From Hyphomicrobiaceae bacterium (GTDB lineage Bacteria; Pseudomonadota; Alphaproteobacteria; Rhizobiales; Hyphomicrobiaceae), in NCBI GenBank assembly GCA_022844275.1, contig JALHMB010000002.1, positions 248,001 to 312,000 on the forward strand: a DNA stretch of 64,000 bases, read 5' to 3'. This document shows, piece after piece, positions 17,730 to 25,858 of this stretch. Position numbers and translations under genes: made by a program. The notes below the pieces were generated by a model. It searched no databases. It saw nothing but the letters and a program-made list of their open reading frames with translations, and had not been told where the DNA came from. How positions within the stretch are numbered: position 1 is the stretch's first letter; the number at the start of each line of letters is the position of its first letter.

Positions 17730-19415
17730 ATGTCGGGCGAGCGTACGCACGCCGATCTGCTGTTGCGGCCACCCGACACCGTGATGCGCCTCGCTCGTAT
17801 GGGCAGCGCCCATCAGACGCGTCTCAGTTTTCTGCGCGCCCTGCTCCGCCGCGCCATTCGCGAGCGCTGGCAGTTCTCACGGCCGCGTTTTGACATTGAC
17901 GGGCGCGGTGTCGGCACGGCCGTCTATCAAGTCGTTGCGGGTGACTACACATATAGCCTCGTCGCCTTCGGCCATGATCTGCCGCCCGAGAAGCGCACTG
18001 ATCGCGTGATCGCTGAGGAATGGGATGCGACTTTCGCGCTCTTCGACGGCGTGCCCACTGATGCCGATATCGAGCGGATGCGCGCTAATGTGCCGCGGCA
18101 GGAAGCGGGACGCTGTCTCGCGAGCGAACTCGTGCTTGCTCGCGCCAATCGCAGTGTTCGCCTGTTCGACCATGTCGTCGATGCACTCGCCTCGGGTGCG
18201 CAGCCGGACAGGGAAGCGCTCGAAGCGACCGGTTATCTCATGCGCACGACGGCCGTCTACGGCAACGGCAAGTTCGGGATCGCCGACCGCGACCGCTTCA
18301 AGGCGCGATCCGAAATGGTCGCGCCTTTTCGCGCGGAGATGTTGACCGTCTACCTGATCCGCGCCTTCACGGCCGATCTCGCCGAGCACATGGCGCGGCT
18401 GCGTGCGCCGGACCGCGCGGTCGTACTGCAGCCAGCGCTGCGCCGGCGCCTCGGCGTCGGCAATGCCACCGGTCTCGGAATGGCACCGTTTCTGGTCAGG
18501 CACCCGCTACTGCTGCACAGATGGGTTATCGCGCGCGAGACGGCACTCGCTCGCGTCCGCTCGTTTGGAGGCGCCGACGATGCCGCGCGCACAAGATTTC
18601 TGGACGCGCTCGCTTCTGGCCGGCGTCTCGTCGAGCGCTGGCGGACCGATGATCCAGTGCAGGCGCCGCGCATTCCGCTTCTCGCAGCCGATCTCGAGCG
18701 TCTTGAGGACTTTGTCCAGGTCGAGGCGGTCTTTGGCGGGCCACGCCCTTGGGATGGCATCTACCGCTGGGCCGAGCGAGAGCTCTCTCTCGAAGGCCAG
18801 GAGTTCACAGTGAGCCTTCTGCTCGAGCCTCACGGCGCGCTGGTGGACGAACTGGCGGAAGAGATGTCGGCCGATGAGGGCGCCGTTTTCGATATCGACG
18901 GCAGCCGGACGTGCGGAGAGCTACTTTCGGACATCGAGCACGGCTATGCCTGGGCGCTCGACCTGAACTTCGCACAACCAGAGAAGGCCGGACTCTTCTG
19001 GTACGTGTCGGAGGAAAAGCTGGAGCCGCGTCTTGGCGTGCGTGCGGAGGAATCCGGCGCCGATCTCGAGCAGCCTCTTGCTGTCGCACGAGATGTGAGC
19101 GAGCTGAGGGCGGCACTTCGCGCGGCGCCCTCCGGTGAGCGTGTCGGTATCTTCCTTATGCGCGAGCCGCAGTACCGGCACACGGTCCGCCGCGTTCAGA
19201 TCATGGCACGCTATCCCTATGCCGAGATCCGGGACAATCTCATCGACCGCTCGATGCGTGCGGTCGATATCCTGCGCTACAAGCTCGCCTTCTTCGGTGT
19301 GACGCGCTTCGATCCACGCTCGGACAAGTGGCTGCGCATCACGCTCTACCAGGGCGCGCCCTTTCCGAGCGAACTCGGCACCGGCGATTGGGACGACTGG
19401 ATCTGGCCCGCATGA
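17730..19415 (+). CDS. Conserved protein of unknown function, 561 residues
   Basis: I do not recognise a family. The protein has no signal peptide, no membrane segment and no nucleotide-binding loop. It is Arg/Glu-rich and largely helical in appearance up to about 330. A more strand-like C-terminal half contains GLFWYVSEEKLEPRLG, HTVRRVQIMARYPYAEIRDN and FDPRSDKWLRITLYQG. It starts 6 nt after the methyltransferase and overlaps the DUF3726 gene by 4 nt (ATGA), so all three are translationally linked. It may form a complex with the DUF3726 protein. Its role is probably in the same pathway as the flanking enzymes. Confidence 0.85.
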   Translation: MSGERTHADLLLRPPDTVMRLARMGSAHQTRLSFLRALLRRAIRERWQFSRPRFDIDGRGVGTAVYQVVAGDYTYSLVAFGHDLPPEKRTDRVIAEEWDATFALFDGVPTDADIERMRANVPRQEAGRCLASELVLARANRSVRLFDHVVDALASGAQPDREALEATGYLMRTTAVYGNGKFGIADRDRFKARSEMVAPFRAEMLTVYLIRAFTADLAEHMARLRAPDRAVVLQPALRRRLGVGNATGLGMAPFLVRHPLLLHRWVIARETALARVRSFGGADDAARTRFLDALASGRRLVERWRTDDPVQAPRIPLLAADLERLEDFVQVEAVFGGPRPWDGIYRWAERELSLEGQEFTVSLLLEPHGALVDELAEEMSADEGAVFDIDGSRTCGELLSDIEHGYAWALDLNFAQPEKAGLFWYVSEEKLEPRLGVRAEESGADLEQPLAVARDVSELRAALRAAPSGERVGIFLMREPQYRHTVRRVQIMARYPYAEIRDNLIDRSMRAVDILRYKLAFFGVTRFDPRSDKWLRITLYQGAPFPSELGTGDWDDWIWPA

Positions 19416-20062
19416 TTGTATCGCTCAACGAGGTCGAGAGCCTGAGCCTGAAAGCGGCGCGTGGCGCCGGCATGAGCTGGGGACTGGCCGAGGAAGCTGC
19501 GCACGCCGCGCGCTGGCTCGCCGCCCGCGGCTGGACGTGGGATAGGTCGCTCGTCGCACTGCTAGAGCGGCGCGAGCAGATCGCGGCACCCATGCTGACG
19601 GGCCATGACATCCGCAGCTCGAGGGAGGGCTTTGCCATCTGCCCCATTCATGCCGGGGCCGCGATGGCGGACCTGTGGCATGTCGATAAAAGCGTGACGC
19701 TCTATAATGTGCTTTCGCCGATCTGGCTCGTGCCGTTTGCGTATCGCAGGACTGCCGAGCACCGCTCTGTCGAACTGACGTGGATAGGCGGCGTCTGCTC
19801 CATCGGCGGTGGCGGCGTTGTAGGCGCGGAAGCTCTCGGGGCGCAGGACGCTCTACTCGGCTGGATCCGAGTTGAGCTGAAGACGGACGTCTCTTCGCCG
19901 GATGTTGCGCGACTGCTCACACTACCCGCCATTTCCGTAGGCATTCAGGCCGATCCTGCGGCCTGGGCAGCATTGGAGCAGTGGGCGGCCCGCACGTATG
20001 TGCCGGCAAGTCTGCAATCGCGGCTGGCCGGCGCCGGTGCCGGGCTATCCGACAACGATTGA
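19412..20062 (+). CDS. DUF3726-type protein
   Basis: 216 residues from the ATG at 19412, which shares ATGA with the stop of the preceding gene. It begins IVSLNEVESLSLKAARGAGMSWGLAEEAAHAARWLA, the recognisable opening of DUF3726 proteins. A Gly-rich patch CSIGGGGVVGAEAL lies near residues 127-140. No signal or membrane segment. The family has no known activity. Last gene of the run that begins at 9903. Confidence 0.8.
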   Translation: MIVSLNEVESLSLKAARGAGMSWGLAEEAAHAARWLAARGWTWDRSLVALLERREQIAAPMLTGHDIRSSREGFAICPIHAGAAMADLWHVDKSVTLYNVLSPIWLVPFAYRRTAEHRSVELTWIGGVCSIGGGGVVGAEALGAQDALLGWIRVELKTDVSSPDVARLLTLPAISVGIQADPAAWAALEQWAARTYVPASLQSRLAGAGAGLSDND

Positions 20063-20223
20063 CTACGTGGCCACGCGCGTCACTGAAGCTGTCGCTTCTT
20101 TTGCCGAGAACGCCTTTTCATCATCCACTTAGGCATTTCCTATGCCCGCTATCATTTGCACCATAGGCAAATACACTTGGCGTGCCATGCCCGCTTTGCG
20201 TGCAGTCTGACGCGGGTGTATGC

Positions 20224-20229
20224 TATAAT
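20224..20229 (+). promoter_or_regulatory. Candidate -10 box for the 20350 gene
   Basis: A perfect TATAAT stands alone in a GC-rich genome about 120 nt before the next start codon. The best sequence 17 nt upstream (TGCAGT, 20201-20206) is a poor -35, so an activator may be needed. The spacer upstream also has two short inverted repeats: GGCAT/ATGCC (about 20132-20146) and ATTTGC/GCAAAT (20154-20172). Confidence 0.5.
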
Positions 20230-20267
20230 TTCAGCGCAAATTTCTTGCCCATCAGATCCGCGTCATA

Positions 20268-20282
20268 TTGCATGTGATGCAA
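20268..20282 (+). promoter_or_regulatory. Candidate operator, TTGCAT-GTG-ATGCAA
   Basis: A perfect 6-3-6 inverted repeat lies about 40 nt downstream of TATAAT and 67 nt before the start codon, a position suited to repression. The nearby XRE-cupin regulator (22238) is the obvious candidate to bind it, but nothing in the sequence proves that. Confidence 0.5.
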
Positions 20283-20349
20283 AGTAGTGTCTAGTTTGTG
20301 CTTCACCTGCTTGGCGGCACTACGCCATCAGAGCGACGGAGAAGAAGAC

Positions 20350-21420
20350 ATGACTGACTTCGTGCGCATGTCGCTGGAAGATGTGTACAAGATGACGGAG
20401 AGCGCCCTTATCGAGCAGGGCTTCAATGGCCGGCATGCCGCGGCAATCGCGCGAACTGTGACCGCAGCCGAGCGAGACGAGTGCCGTCACCATGGGCTGT
20501 TCCGGCTGGCCTTCTACGTCAATGGCCTGCAGTCGGGGCAGGCGTCGCCGGATGCGGAGCCAGAGCTGACGCAGCTCGCTCCCAGCGTGATCAAGGTCGA
20601 TGCGAAGAACGGCTTCTCGCCGCTGGCGCTGGAGACTGGTGACCAGCCTCTGGCGGACCTTGCGCGCTCGTGCGGAATCGCCGCGTTGTCGGTTACCAAC
20701 GCTCTCAACGTCGCGGCCCTCTGGCCAGAGGTCGAGAAGCTTGCCGAGCGTGGGCTCGTGGGGCTCGCTTTTGTCTCAGCCGCTCCATATGTCGCGCCGG
20801 CGGGCGGTACCAAACCCCTCTTCGGCACCAATCCGATGGCCTTCGCCTGGCCACGCAAGGATAAGCCTCCACTCGTCTTCGATCAGGCATCGAGCGAATG
20901 CGCGCGCGGCGAAATCCAGATCAGGCTGCGGGACGGCAAGCAACTGGAACCCGGTTGGGCCATCGGCCCCGATGGCAAGTCGACCACCGAACCTAAACAA
21001 GCGCTGCTCGGTGCTCAGCTTCCTTTCGGCGGTGTCAAAGGCTCCAATATCGCCTTGATGATCGAATTGCTGGCCGGACCGCTGCTCGGTGACGTTCTCA
21101 GCATCGAGGCTGGCGAGCGCGACAAGGCGAATACGGGTGCTCCCTGCGGCGGCGAGTTGATTATCGCCATGGATCCGACGCGTTTCATCCAAAGCGGCGA
21201 CCGCGAGGCTCAGCTCGCTCATGGCGAGAAGCTGTTTCGCGCTCTGCTCGATCAAGATGGTACGCGCCTGCCGTCGGACCGACGCTACAAGACGCGTCAG
21301 CGTACTGCCGTCGAGGGAGTGACGGTGCTGCGTTCTCTGTACGAGGGCCTGCAGGGCTATATCGCTCGCAAGGACCGTCAGCGCGCCGCCTACGAAGGCG
21401 ATCATATCCTGAAATCCTAG
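20350..21420 (+). CDS. Second Ldh2/DpkA-family oxidoreductase
   Basis: 356 residues, same family as the 15578 gene but clearly divergent. The catalytic motif reads CRHHGLFRL, so it retains His (H48) and the Arg three residues on that the first copy lacks. PFGGVKGSNIALMIELL is the second hallmark, and GTKPLFGTNPMAFAWP is the cofactor region. Probable NAD(P)H-dependent reduction of a keto acid or cyclic imine (lactate/malate, ureidoglycolate or pyrroline-2-carboxylate are family substrates). A 287-nt spacer with its own promoter elements separates it from the upstream run, so it is likely an independent unit with the two genes that follow. Confidence 0.86.
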   Translation: MTDFVRMSLEDVYKMTESALIEQGFNGRHAAAIARTVTAAERDECRHHGLFRLAFYVNGLQSGQASPDAEPELTQLAPSVIKVDAKNGFSPLALETGDQPLADLARSCGIAALSVTNALNVAALWPEVEKLAERGLVGLAFVSAAPYVAPAGGTKPLFGTNPMAFAWPRKDKPPLVFDQASSECARGEIQIRLRDGKQLEPGWAIGPDGKSTTEPKQALLGAQLPFGGVKGSNIALMIELLAGPLLGDVLSIEAGERDKANTGAPCGGELIIAMDPTRFIQSGDREAQLAHGEKLFRALLDQDGTRLPSDRRYKTRQRTAVEGVTVLRSLYEGLQGYIARKDRQRAAYEGDHILKS

Positions 21421-21429
21421 GCGACCACG

Positions 21430-22080
21430 ATGTCAGAAATCCAGCCGACCGACAGAACGCGTGTCCGCCTGCACTCCGAGCGCGGCGTGTTCGATCGCGA
21501 GAAGATCTATGCCATCCTCGACGAGGCACTCGTTGCACATGTCGGCATTGCAGTCGACGGTCAACCTCGCGTGATTCCAACGGCCATCTTACGTATCGAC
21601 GATCACGTCTACATCCACGGCAGTCCAAACAACCAGCTCCTGATGGCCCTCGAGCGCGGTGCGCCGGCCTGCATTACCGTGACGCTTGTCGACGCCATCG
21701 TGGCTGGACGCTCCGGATTCGGCATGAGCATGGATTACCGGTCCGTGATGATCTACGCCAAGGCCGAAAAAATTTCCGACGCGGCGGCGAAAGAGAGCCT
21801 CGTCGCTGCATTCATTCAAGACATTCTTCCTGGCCACATTGTTCGGCCACCGAAGAAGAAGGAGATCGCTGCAACGGTCTTTCTGCGGTTTCCGCTGACG
21901 GAGGTCTCAGCCAAAATCCGCGACGTTGGGGTCGTCGATCCCAAGGATGACTTCGAGCTCGATGTCTGGGCCGGCATTGTTCCTCTGAAGCTTGTCGGCG
22001 GCGTGCCTCAGGATTGCCCGTCGCTCAAGATGGGGGTTGCGACGCCGGAATACGCCAAGCACTACTCTCGCGGGCGCTGA
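21430..22080 (+). CDS. FMN-binding split-barrel (pyridoxamine 5'-phosphate oxidase-like) protein
   Basis: 216 residues resembling the NimA/HugZ-like flavin-binding split barrels: RVRLHSERGVFDREKIYAILDEALVAHVGI, then QPRVIPTAILRIDDHVYIHGSP and SMDYRSVMIYAKAEKI. Such proteins bind FMN, F420 or heme and reduce small molecules. It follows the Ldh2 gene by 9 nt, suggesting a joint redox pathway. Substrate unknown. Confidence 0.82.
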   Translation: MSEIQPTDRTRVRLHSERGVFDREKIYAILDEALVAHVGIAVDGQPRVIPTAILRIDDHVYIHGSPNNQLLMALERGAPACITVTLVDAIVAGRSGFGMSMDYRSVMIYAKAEKISDAAAKESLVAAFIQDILPGHIVRPPKKKEIAATVFLRFPLTEVSAKIRDVGVVDPKDDFELDVWAGIVPLKLVGGVPQDCPSLKMGVATPEYAKHYSRGR

Positions 22081-22237
22081 GTGGTGGCGTGGCCAATCCA
22101 CGCCGATCAGCGGCCCACACCCGACGTGCTATACATCGGTGGCTGTTCTCACTGCGCTCGGATCGGCCGAGGCAGCCGAGCAGATCGGCTCCGATTGAAG
22201 CTTGCGTGCAAGGCGCAAGGACCTCGAAAGACAGCAT

Positions 22238-22840
22238 ATGACTGCCGACATAACGGAAAAGGCAGAAACGGTCGCACGTCAGCTCGGCTCTCGTATCCGA
22301 GAGGCGAGGCGAAGCAAAAACATAACATTGGAGGCGCTGAGTGCTGAAACCGGATTGTCACCCGGCTTTCTTTCGCGCCTCGAGCGGGGTGAGACCAATG
22401 CTTCGATCGCCAATCTGATCGCTATATCAGATCGCCTGCAAATACCTCTGCGCGATTTCTTCGAGAGCCCGGAGCCAGCGGCAAATTTCGTTCTGACGCG
22501 CGCAAGCGATCGGCAGGGAAAATCCACGGTAAGGGCCAACGACTATCTATACCAACTGTCGGCGGGCAATCTTCCGGGACAGCAGATGATTGCATTCGAG
22601 CTTAGCTTCCCGCCGGGGCAGAGGCTGAAGCCTCCGTTGGTTACGCACGGGGGAGAGGAAGTACTGTACCTTCTCGAGGGCACGATCGAGTTTCAAATCG
22701 GCCCGGATACCATTCTCATGAATGCCGGCGACTGCGTCCATTTCAATTCCGATCAGCCGCATATGGGTCGAAACGTGGGAAAGCGTCAGGCACGACTGCT
22801 CATGGTCCTCTCGACGACCAAGTCAGGTGGGCATCGTTGA
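22238..22840 (+). CDS. XRE-family regulator with C-terminal cupin sensor
   Basis: 200 residues. An N-terminal helix-turn-helix (about 18-72; ITLEALSAETGLSPGFLSRLERGE) is followed by a cupin barrel (about 110-190; THGGEEVLYLLEGTIEF and NAGDCVHFNSDQPHMGRN). Proteins of this build control catabolic operons by binding a small acid or amino acid in the cupin. Located downstream of the Ldh2/FMN pair on the same strand after a 157-nt gap without a recognisable feature. Likely regulator of one or more of the adjacent catabolic units. Confidence 0.88.
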   Translation: MTADITEKAETVARQLGSRIREARRSKNITLEALSAETGLSPGFLSRLERGETNASIANLIAISDRLQIPLRDFFESPEPAANFVLTRASDRQGKSTVRANDYLYQLSAGNLPGQQMIAFELSFPPGQRLKPPLVTHGGEEVLYLLEGTIEFQIGPDTILMNAGDCVHFNSDQPHMGRNVGKRQARLLMVLSTTKSGGHR

Positions 22841-22936
22841 GTGGCACTTCTCTCGTGACGCCAGACTGCTGCGGCTCCTGAACCATCACGATCGGAGCAC
22901 TCGGTCCGTTCTAACGCCGCATGTGGCAATCACGTC

Positions 22937-24064
22937 TCAACGGCCGAGCCCGCACCACGAGAGGATCAGCTTTTCGTAGATCGCTGCGGCCTCATCGATG
23001 CGCGCGCATTCGCACCATTCGTCCGTCTGGTGCGCCATGTGTGTGGGGCCGGGGCCAAGTATGACGGTCGGAACATTCCCGAGAGCGGGCGTGAGCGCTG
23101 AGGCATCCGTGAAATAGGGCGCCGCTTCCACTACGGGGCTGTTGCCGGACACTGCGCCGCAAATCTCAAAGACATTGCGCAGCCATGGATCTTCAGGCGC
23201 CGTCCAAACGCTCGGCACATCCACTGTTTTTTCCAGCGCCACGTCAGGCCCGAGATAGCTCGCGAGCTGCTCAAACAGGTGATCATGCCGCATTCCAGGA
23301 AGCGTTCGCAGATCAACGCCGATCTCTGCGCGATCGGGCACCGAGTTGACGTTGAAGCCGCCATGGAAAGTCCCGACATTCAATGTCGGCGCGCCCATGA
23401 CTGCGTGTCTGGCGACATTGAAATCAAAGGCTTCAAGCTTCGAGACGGCTCGCGCGGCCGCGTAGACGGCATTGACCCCTTTGTCAGGCATGGAACCATG
23501 GGCCGTGATGCCGCGGGCCGTTGCCTTTAGCCACAGGGCGCCCTTGTGACCGCAGAACGGACGATTGTCCGACGGCTCCGCGACGACGAGCGCCCCGGCC
23601 TCGCCTCGCATTCCGCGGCGCGCCAGGACAAACGCTCCCTCGCTGCCTGTTTCCTCACCGGCAGTGATGTACAGGATCACGCCCGGCGTCCCTTCAAGGC
23701 GATCCGCGATCTTCAAGGCAGCGGCGACGAAGGCCGCAACGCCGCTCTTCATGTCGGACGCGCCGCGTCCCCAAAGCCGCCCATCCTTGATCAGGCCCTC
23801 ATGCGGAGGGACGGTCCATTCCTGGGCACCGAGCGGCACAGTGTCGGTGTGCCCGGTAAATGCGATCGGCGGCGTTGCGCTGTTGCCGCCTATGCGCGCG
23901 ACCAAGTTCGGCCGACCATCGGCGAGCATCACCTCCTCGCACCGGAAGCCTGCATCCGACAGAAGTCGCCGAAGGTGCTCGGTGCAGGATGCTTCGTCAC
24001 CCGGCGGATTGATCGTGTTGAAGCGGATGAGCTCCGCGGCCAAATCCACGGCACCAATGGTCAT
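22937..24064 (-). CDS. M20-family amidohydrolase (ArgE/DapE-like)
   Basis: 375 residues from ATG 24064, where AAGGA is 9 nt upstream; a TTG 18 nt earlier is in frame. All metal-binding motifs are present: FTGHTDTVP, GRGASDMKSGVAAF, ITAGEETGSEG and the dimerisation-domain ITAHGSMPDKGVNA. The family removes acyl groups from amino acids (acetylornithine, succinyl-diaminopimelate) or cleaves dipeptides. Convergent with the regulator gene and near the D-amino-acid region, so an N-acyl-amino-acid substrate is plausible. argE itself cannot be claimed. Confidence 0.87.
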   Translation of the reverse strand: MTIGAVDLAAELIRFNTINPPGDEASCTEHLRRLLSDAGFRCEEVMLADGRPNLVARIGGNSATPPIAFTGHTDTVPLGAQEWTVPPHEGLIKDGRLWGRGASDMKSGVAAFVAAALKIADRLEGTPGVILYITAGEETGSEGAFVLARRGMRGEAGALVVAEPSDNRPFCGHKGALWLKATARGITAHGSMPDKGVNAVYAAARAVSKLEAFDFNVARHAVMGAPTLNVGTFHGGFNVNSVPDRAEIGVDLRTLPGMRHDHLFEQLASYLGPDVALEKTVDVPSVWTAPEDPWLRNVFEICGAVSGNSPVVEAAPYFTDASALTPALGNVPTVILGPGPTHMAHQTDEWCECARIDEAAAIYEKLILSWCGLGR

Positions 24065-24295
24065 TCGATGGTCCTTGCCCAAGCCTGGCAGGCGATCTTT
24101 GGCTGGAAGTTGATTAGCGAGGCGTGATCCAAATCAACATTAAGCGTCCGCCGCGTCTCGCGTCATCGCCTCATTCGCAATCGAAGTCCACCCCGCGTCG
24201 CGCAGGCCGCGTAAATAGGCTCGAGAACGGCACCCAGTTGGGACCTAGATCGGCGGCCCCTATAGGCAAAGGCTCATCTAAGTATTTGAAATCAT

Positions 24296-24370
24296 TGGCT
24301 CCGCGGGTAGGATTCGAACCTACAACCAACCGGTTAACAGCCGGTTGCTCTACCGTTGAGCTACCGCGGA
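24296..24370 (-). tRNA. tRNA-Asn (GTT)
   Basis: Read on the minus strand, 24370 to 24296 folds as a complete cloverleaf: acceptor TCCGCGG pairing with CCGCGGA, D-arm GCTCAACGGTAGAGC, anticodon loop CTGTTAA (anticodon GTT), T-arm GTAGGTTCGAATCCTAC and an encoded CCA at 24298-24296. No integrase or duplicated 3' end lies nearby. Confidence 0.97.
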
Positions 24371-24472
24371 TCAGGGGTGTCGCCTGAAGGCTCGTGGCTC
24401 ATAGCAAACGCTCGCGCCTCGCGCCACCCCTTTCGGCTGCGACCTGCCGGCTCTGCCAAACGCCGGCGCGGG

Positions 24473-25483
24473 CTATTCCTGCGGGACCCCGTACTTCAAC
24501 GCCACGTTCGACAGAGCCCCGCCAATCACGCAGGGAATGCCGACCTGCGGCGCCCCCAAGGCGCTCGCGACAATGCAGCCGAAAGCAAGTGCAGTCTGCC
24601 CCGCTTGCCCCCACCACGAGACGTTCCGCGCGTACTCCGGGCCTTTGCGCCGCAGCTCCTCCACGGCGGCTACGGCCTGCTTGCGGATGGCGCCGGTCTC
24701 ATAGGTCTCGGCCGCGGTGATCACCTCGCGGAGCTCCTTCGCCGCGTCCTTCGGCACGGTCTCGAGCTTGCGCTTGGCGTAGGCGAGCAGCTTTGGATCG
24801 GTCTGCAGGTTTGTGGCCAGCGTCCACTTGGCCATGCTGCCGAGCGTCAACTTCTCGACGTCGTTGCGGTCCTTCGACCAGGGCAGCACGCCGACGATGC
24901 GATCGATGCCCTTGTAGTTGCCCGAGCCGAAATAGTGGCCCCACATGATATCGATATGCGCCGGCGAACCCTTGAGTTCGAGTGTCTCGAAGGTCGCGCC
25001 CTTACCGTAGAGATGATGCTCGATGAGCACCTTCTTCGTCGGCATGCGCTCGACGAATTTCTGAAGTAGCTCCTTCCAGCCTTTGAGCCCCGAGTAAGCG
25101 ATCGCGCGGACGATCACGACCTGATCCTCGGGTGGCAGCGGGAACATCTCCGCGATCAGTTTCTCCGCGATCTCCGGATTTGCCGCGATTACGCCCGCAA
25201 TGAAACCCTGGTAGACGCCGGCCTGCTCCAGCTCCTTGAAGAGGCCGAGCCCGCTCATGGCCTTCACGGCCTGCGGCACTTTTTCCGGCTCGGGTTTCTC
25301 GCGGTAGGCGTTGATCCACTTGAGGATCGTCTGTGCCGTGAGCTGCTGGGGTGGTGGCTGTTGCTGCTGCTGTTGCTGGGCCTGCGGTTGTGGCGTCTCG
25401 AGCGTGCCCCGGCGCTGGGCATCGGCCGTGACTGCGCTGAACGCAACGACAAGCACAGCCAGAAATGACGCCGCGGCTCGCAT
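24473..25483 (-). CDS. Secreted protein of unknown function with a Gln/Pro-rich linker
   Basis: 336 residues from the ATG at 25483, with GGGGG 6 nt upstream. A Sec signal peptide (AAASFLAVLVVAFSAVTADAQ) is followed by a low-complexity Gln/Pro stretch at about 33-48 and then a helical domain (TILKWINAYREKPEPEKVPQAVKAM and VPKDAAKELREVITAAETY). A hydrophobic segment near the C-terminus (TALAFGCIVASALGAPQVGIPCVIGGALSNVAL) could anchor it. Probably periplasmic. No family recognised. Confidence 0.82.
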   Translation of the reverse strand: MRAAASFLAVLVVAFSAVTADAQRRGTLETPQPQAQQQQQQQPPPQQLTAQTILKWINAYREKPEPEKVPQAVKAMSGLGLFKELEQAGVYQGFIAGVIAANPEIAEKLIAEMFPLPPEDQVVIVRAIAYSGLKGWKELLQKFVERMPTKKVLIEHHLYGKGATFETLELKGSPAHIDIMWGHYFGSGNYKGIDRIVGVLPWSKDRNDVEKLTLGSMAKWTLATNLQTDPKLLAYAKRKLETVPKDAAKELREVITAAETYETGAIRKQAVAAVEELRRKGPEYARNVSWWGQAGQTALAFGCIVASALGAPQVGIPCVIGGALSNVALKYGVPQE

Positions 25484-25600
25484 CAGAAACCCCCGTGTGC
25501 CAGACGCGCTCCGCCGCGCGCGGCAACTACAACCACAATGCGAGCGGGCATGGCGGTTTTGCGGCTGGCACGTGGCGATTTGGGGATCGGGGCGTGATGG

Positions 25601-25845
25601 TCGCACCTCCGGTGCGAGCGAGGGCCAGCCCTCGCGCTCCCAGCCGGGGGACACCCCCGGAGCCCCCGCCATTTATGGGATTGGAGCGAGCCGCAAGCGC
25701 TACATGTCCCTTCTCCCCGTTCTCACAGGGAGAGGGGATTGTGGCGCGCGCCGCGAGTGATCAGCTCACAAAAGACGGGTGGGTTCGGGAGGGTGTCCCT
25801 CCCGATTGGCTGCGGGGACTAGTCCCCGTCGCGCCATAGGCGCGA
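25601..25845. repeat. Cluster of six GC-rich hairpins
   Basis: The gene-free stretch 25484-25858 contains short perfect inverted repeats: TCGCACC-TCC-GGTGCGA (25601-25617), GCGAGGG-CCAG-CCCTCGC (25618-25635), CCGGGGG-ACA-CCCCCGG (25644-25660), CGGGAGGG-TGT-CCCTCCCG (25786-25804), the palindrome CGGGGACTAGTCCCCG (25813-25828) and TCGCGCC-ATA-GGCGCGA (25829-25845). They resemble REP-like or decayed repeat sequence rather than a single terminator. No coding gene is supported here. Confidence 0.8.
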
Positions 25846-25858
25846 AGAAGTGCGACGT

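Noticed and set aside
16506-17813. 435-codon minus-strand frame over the methyltransferase
   Set aside because: Mirror of the SABATH gene with Arg/Asp/Val-rich shadow composition and no ribosome site.
24296-24370. tRNA-Asn as an integration site for a mobile island
   Set aside because: No integrase, duplicated tRNA end or shift in gene type is visible on either side.
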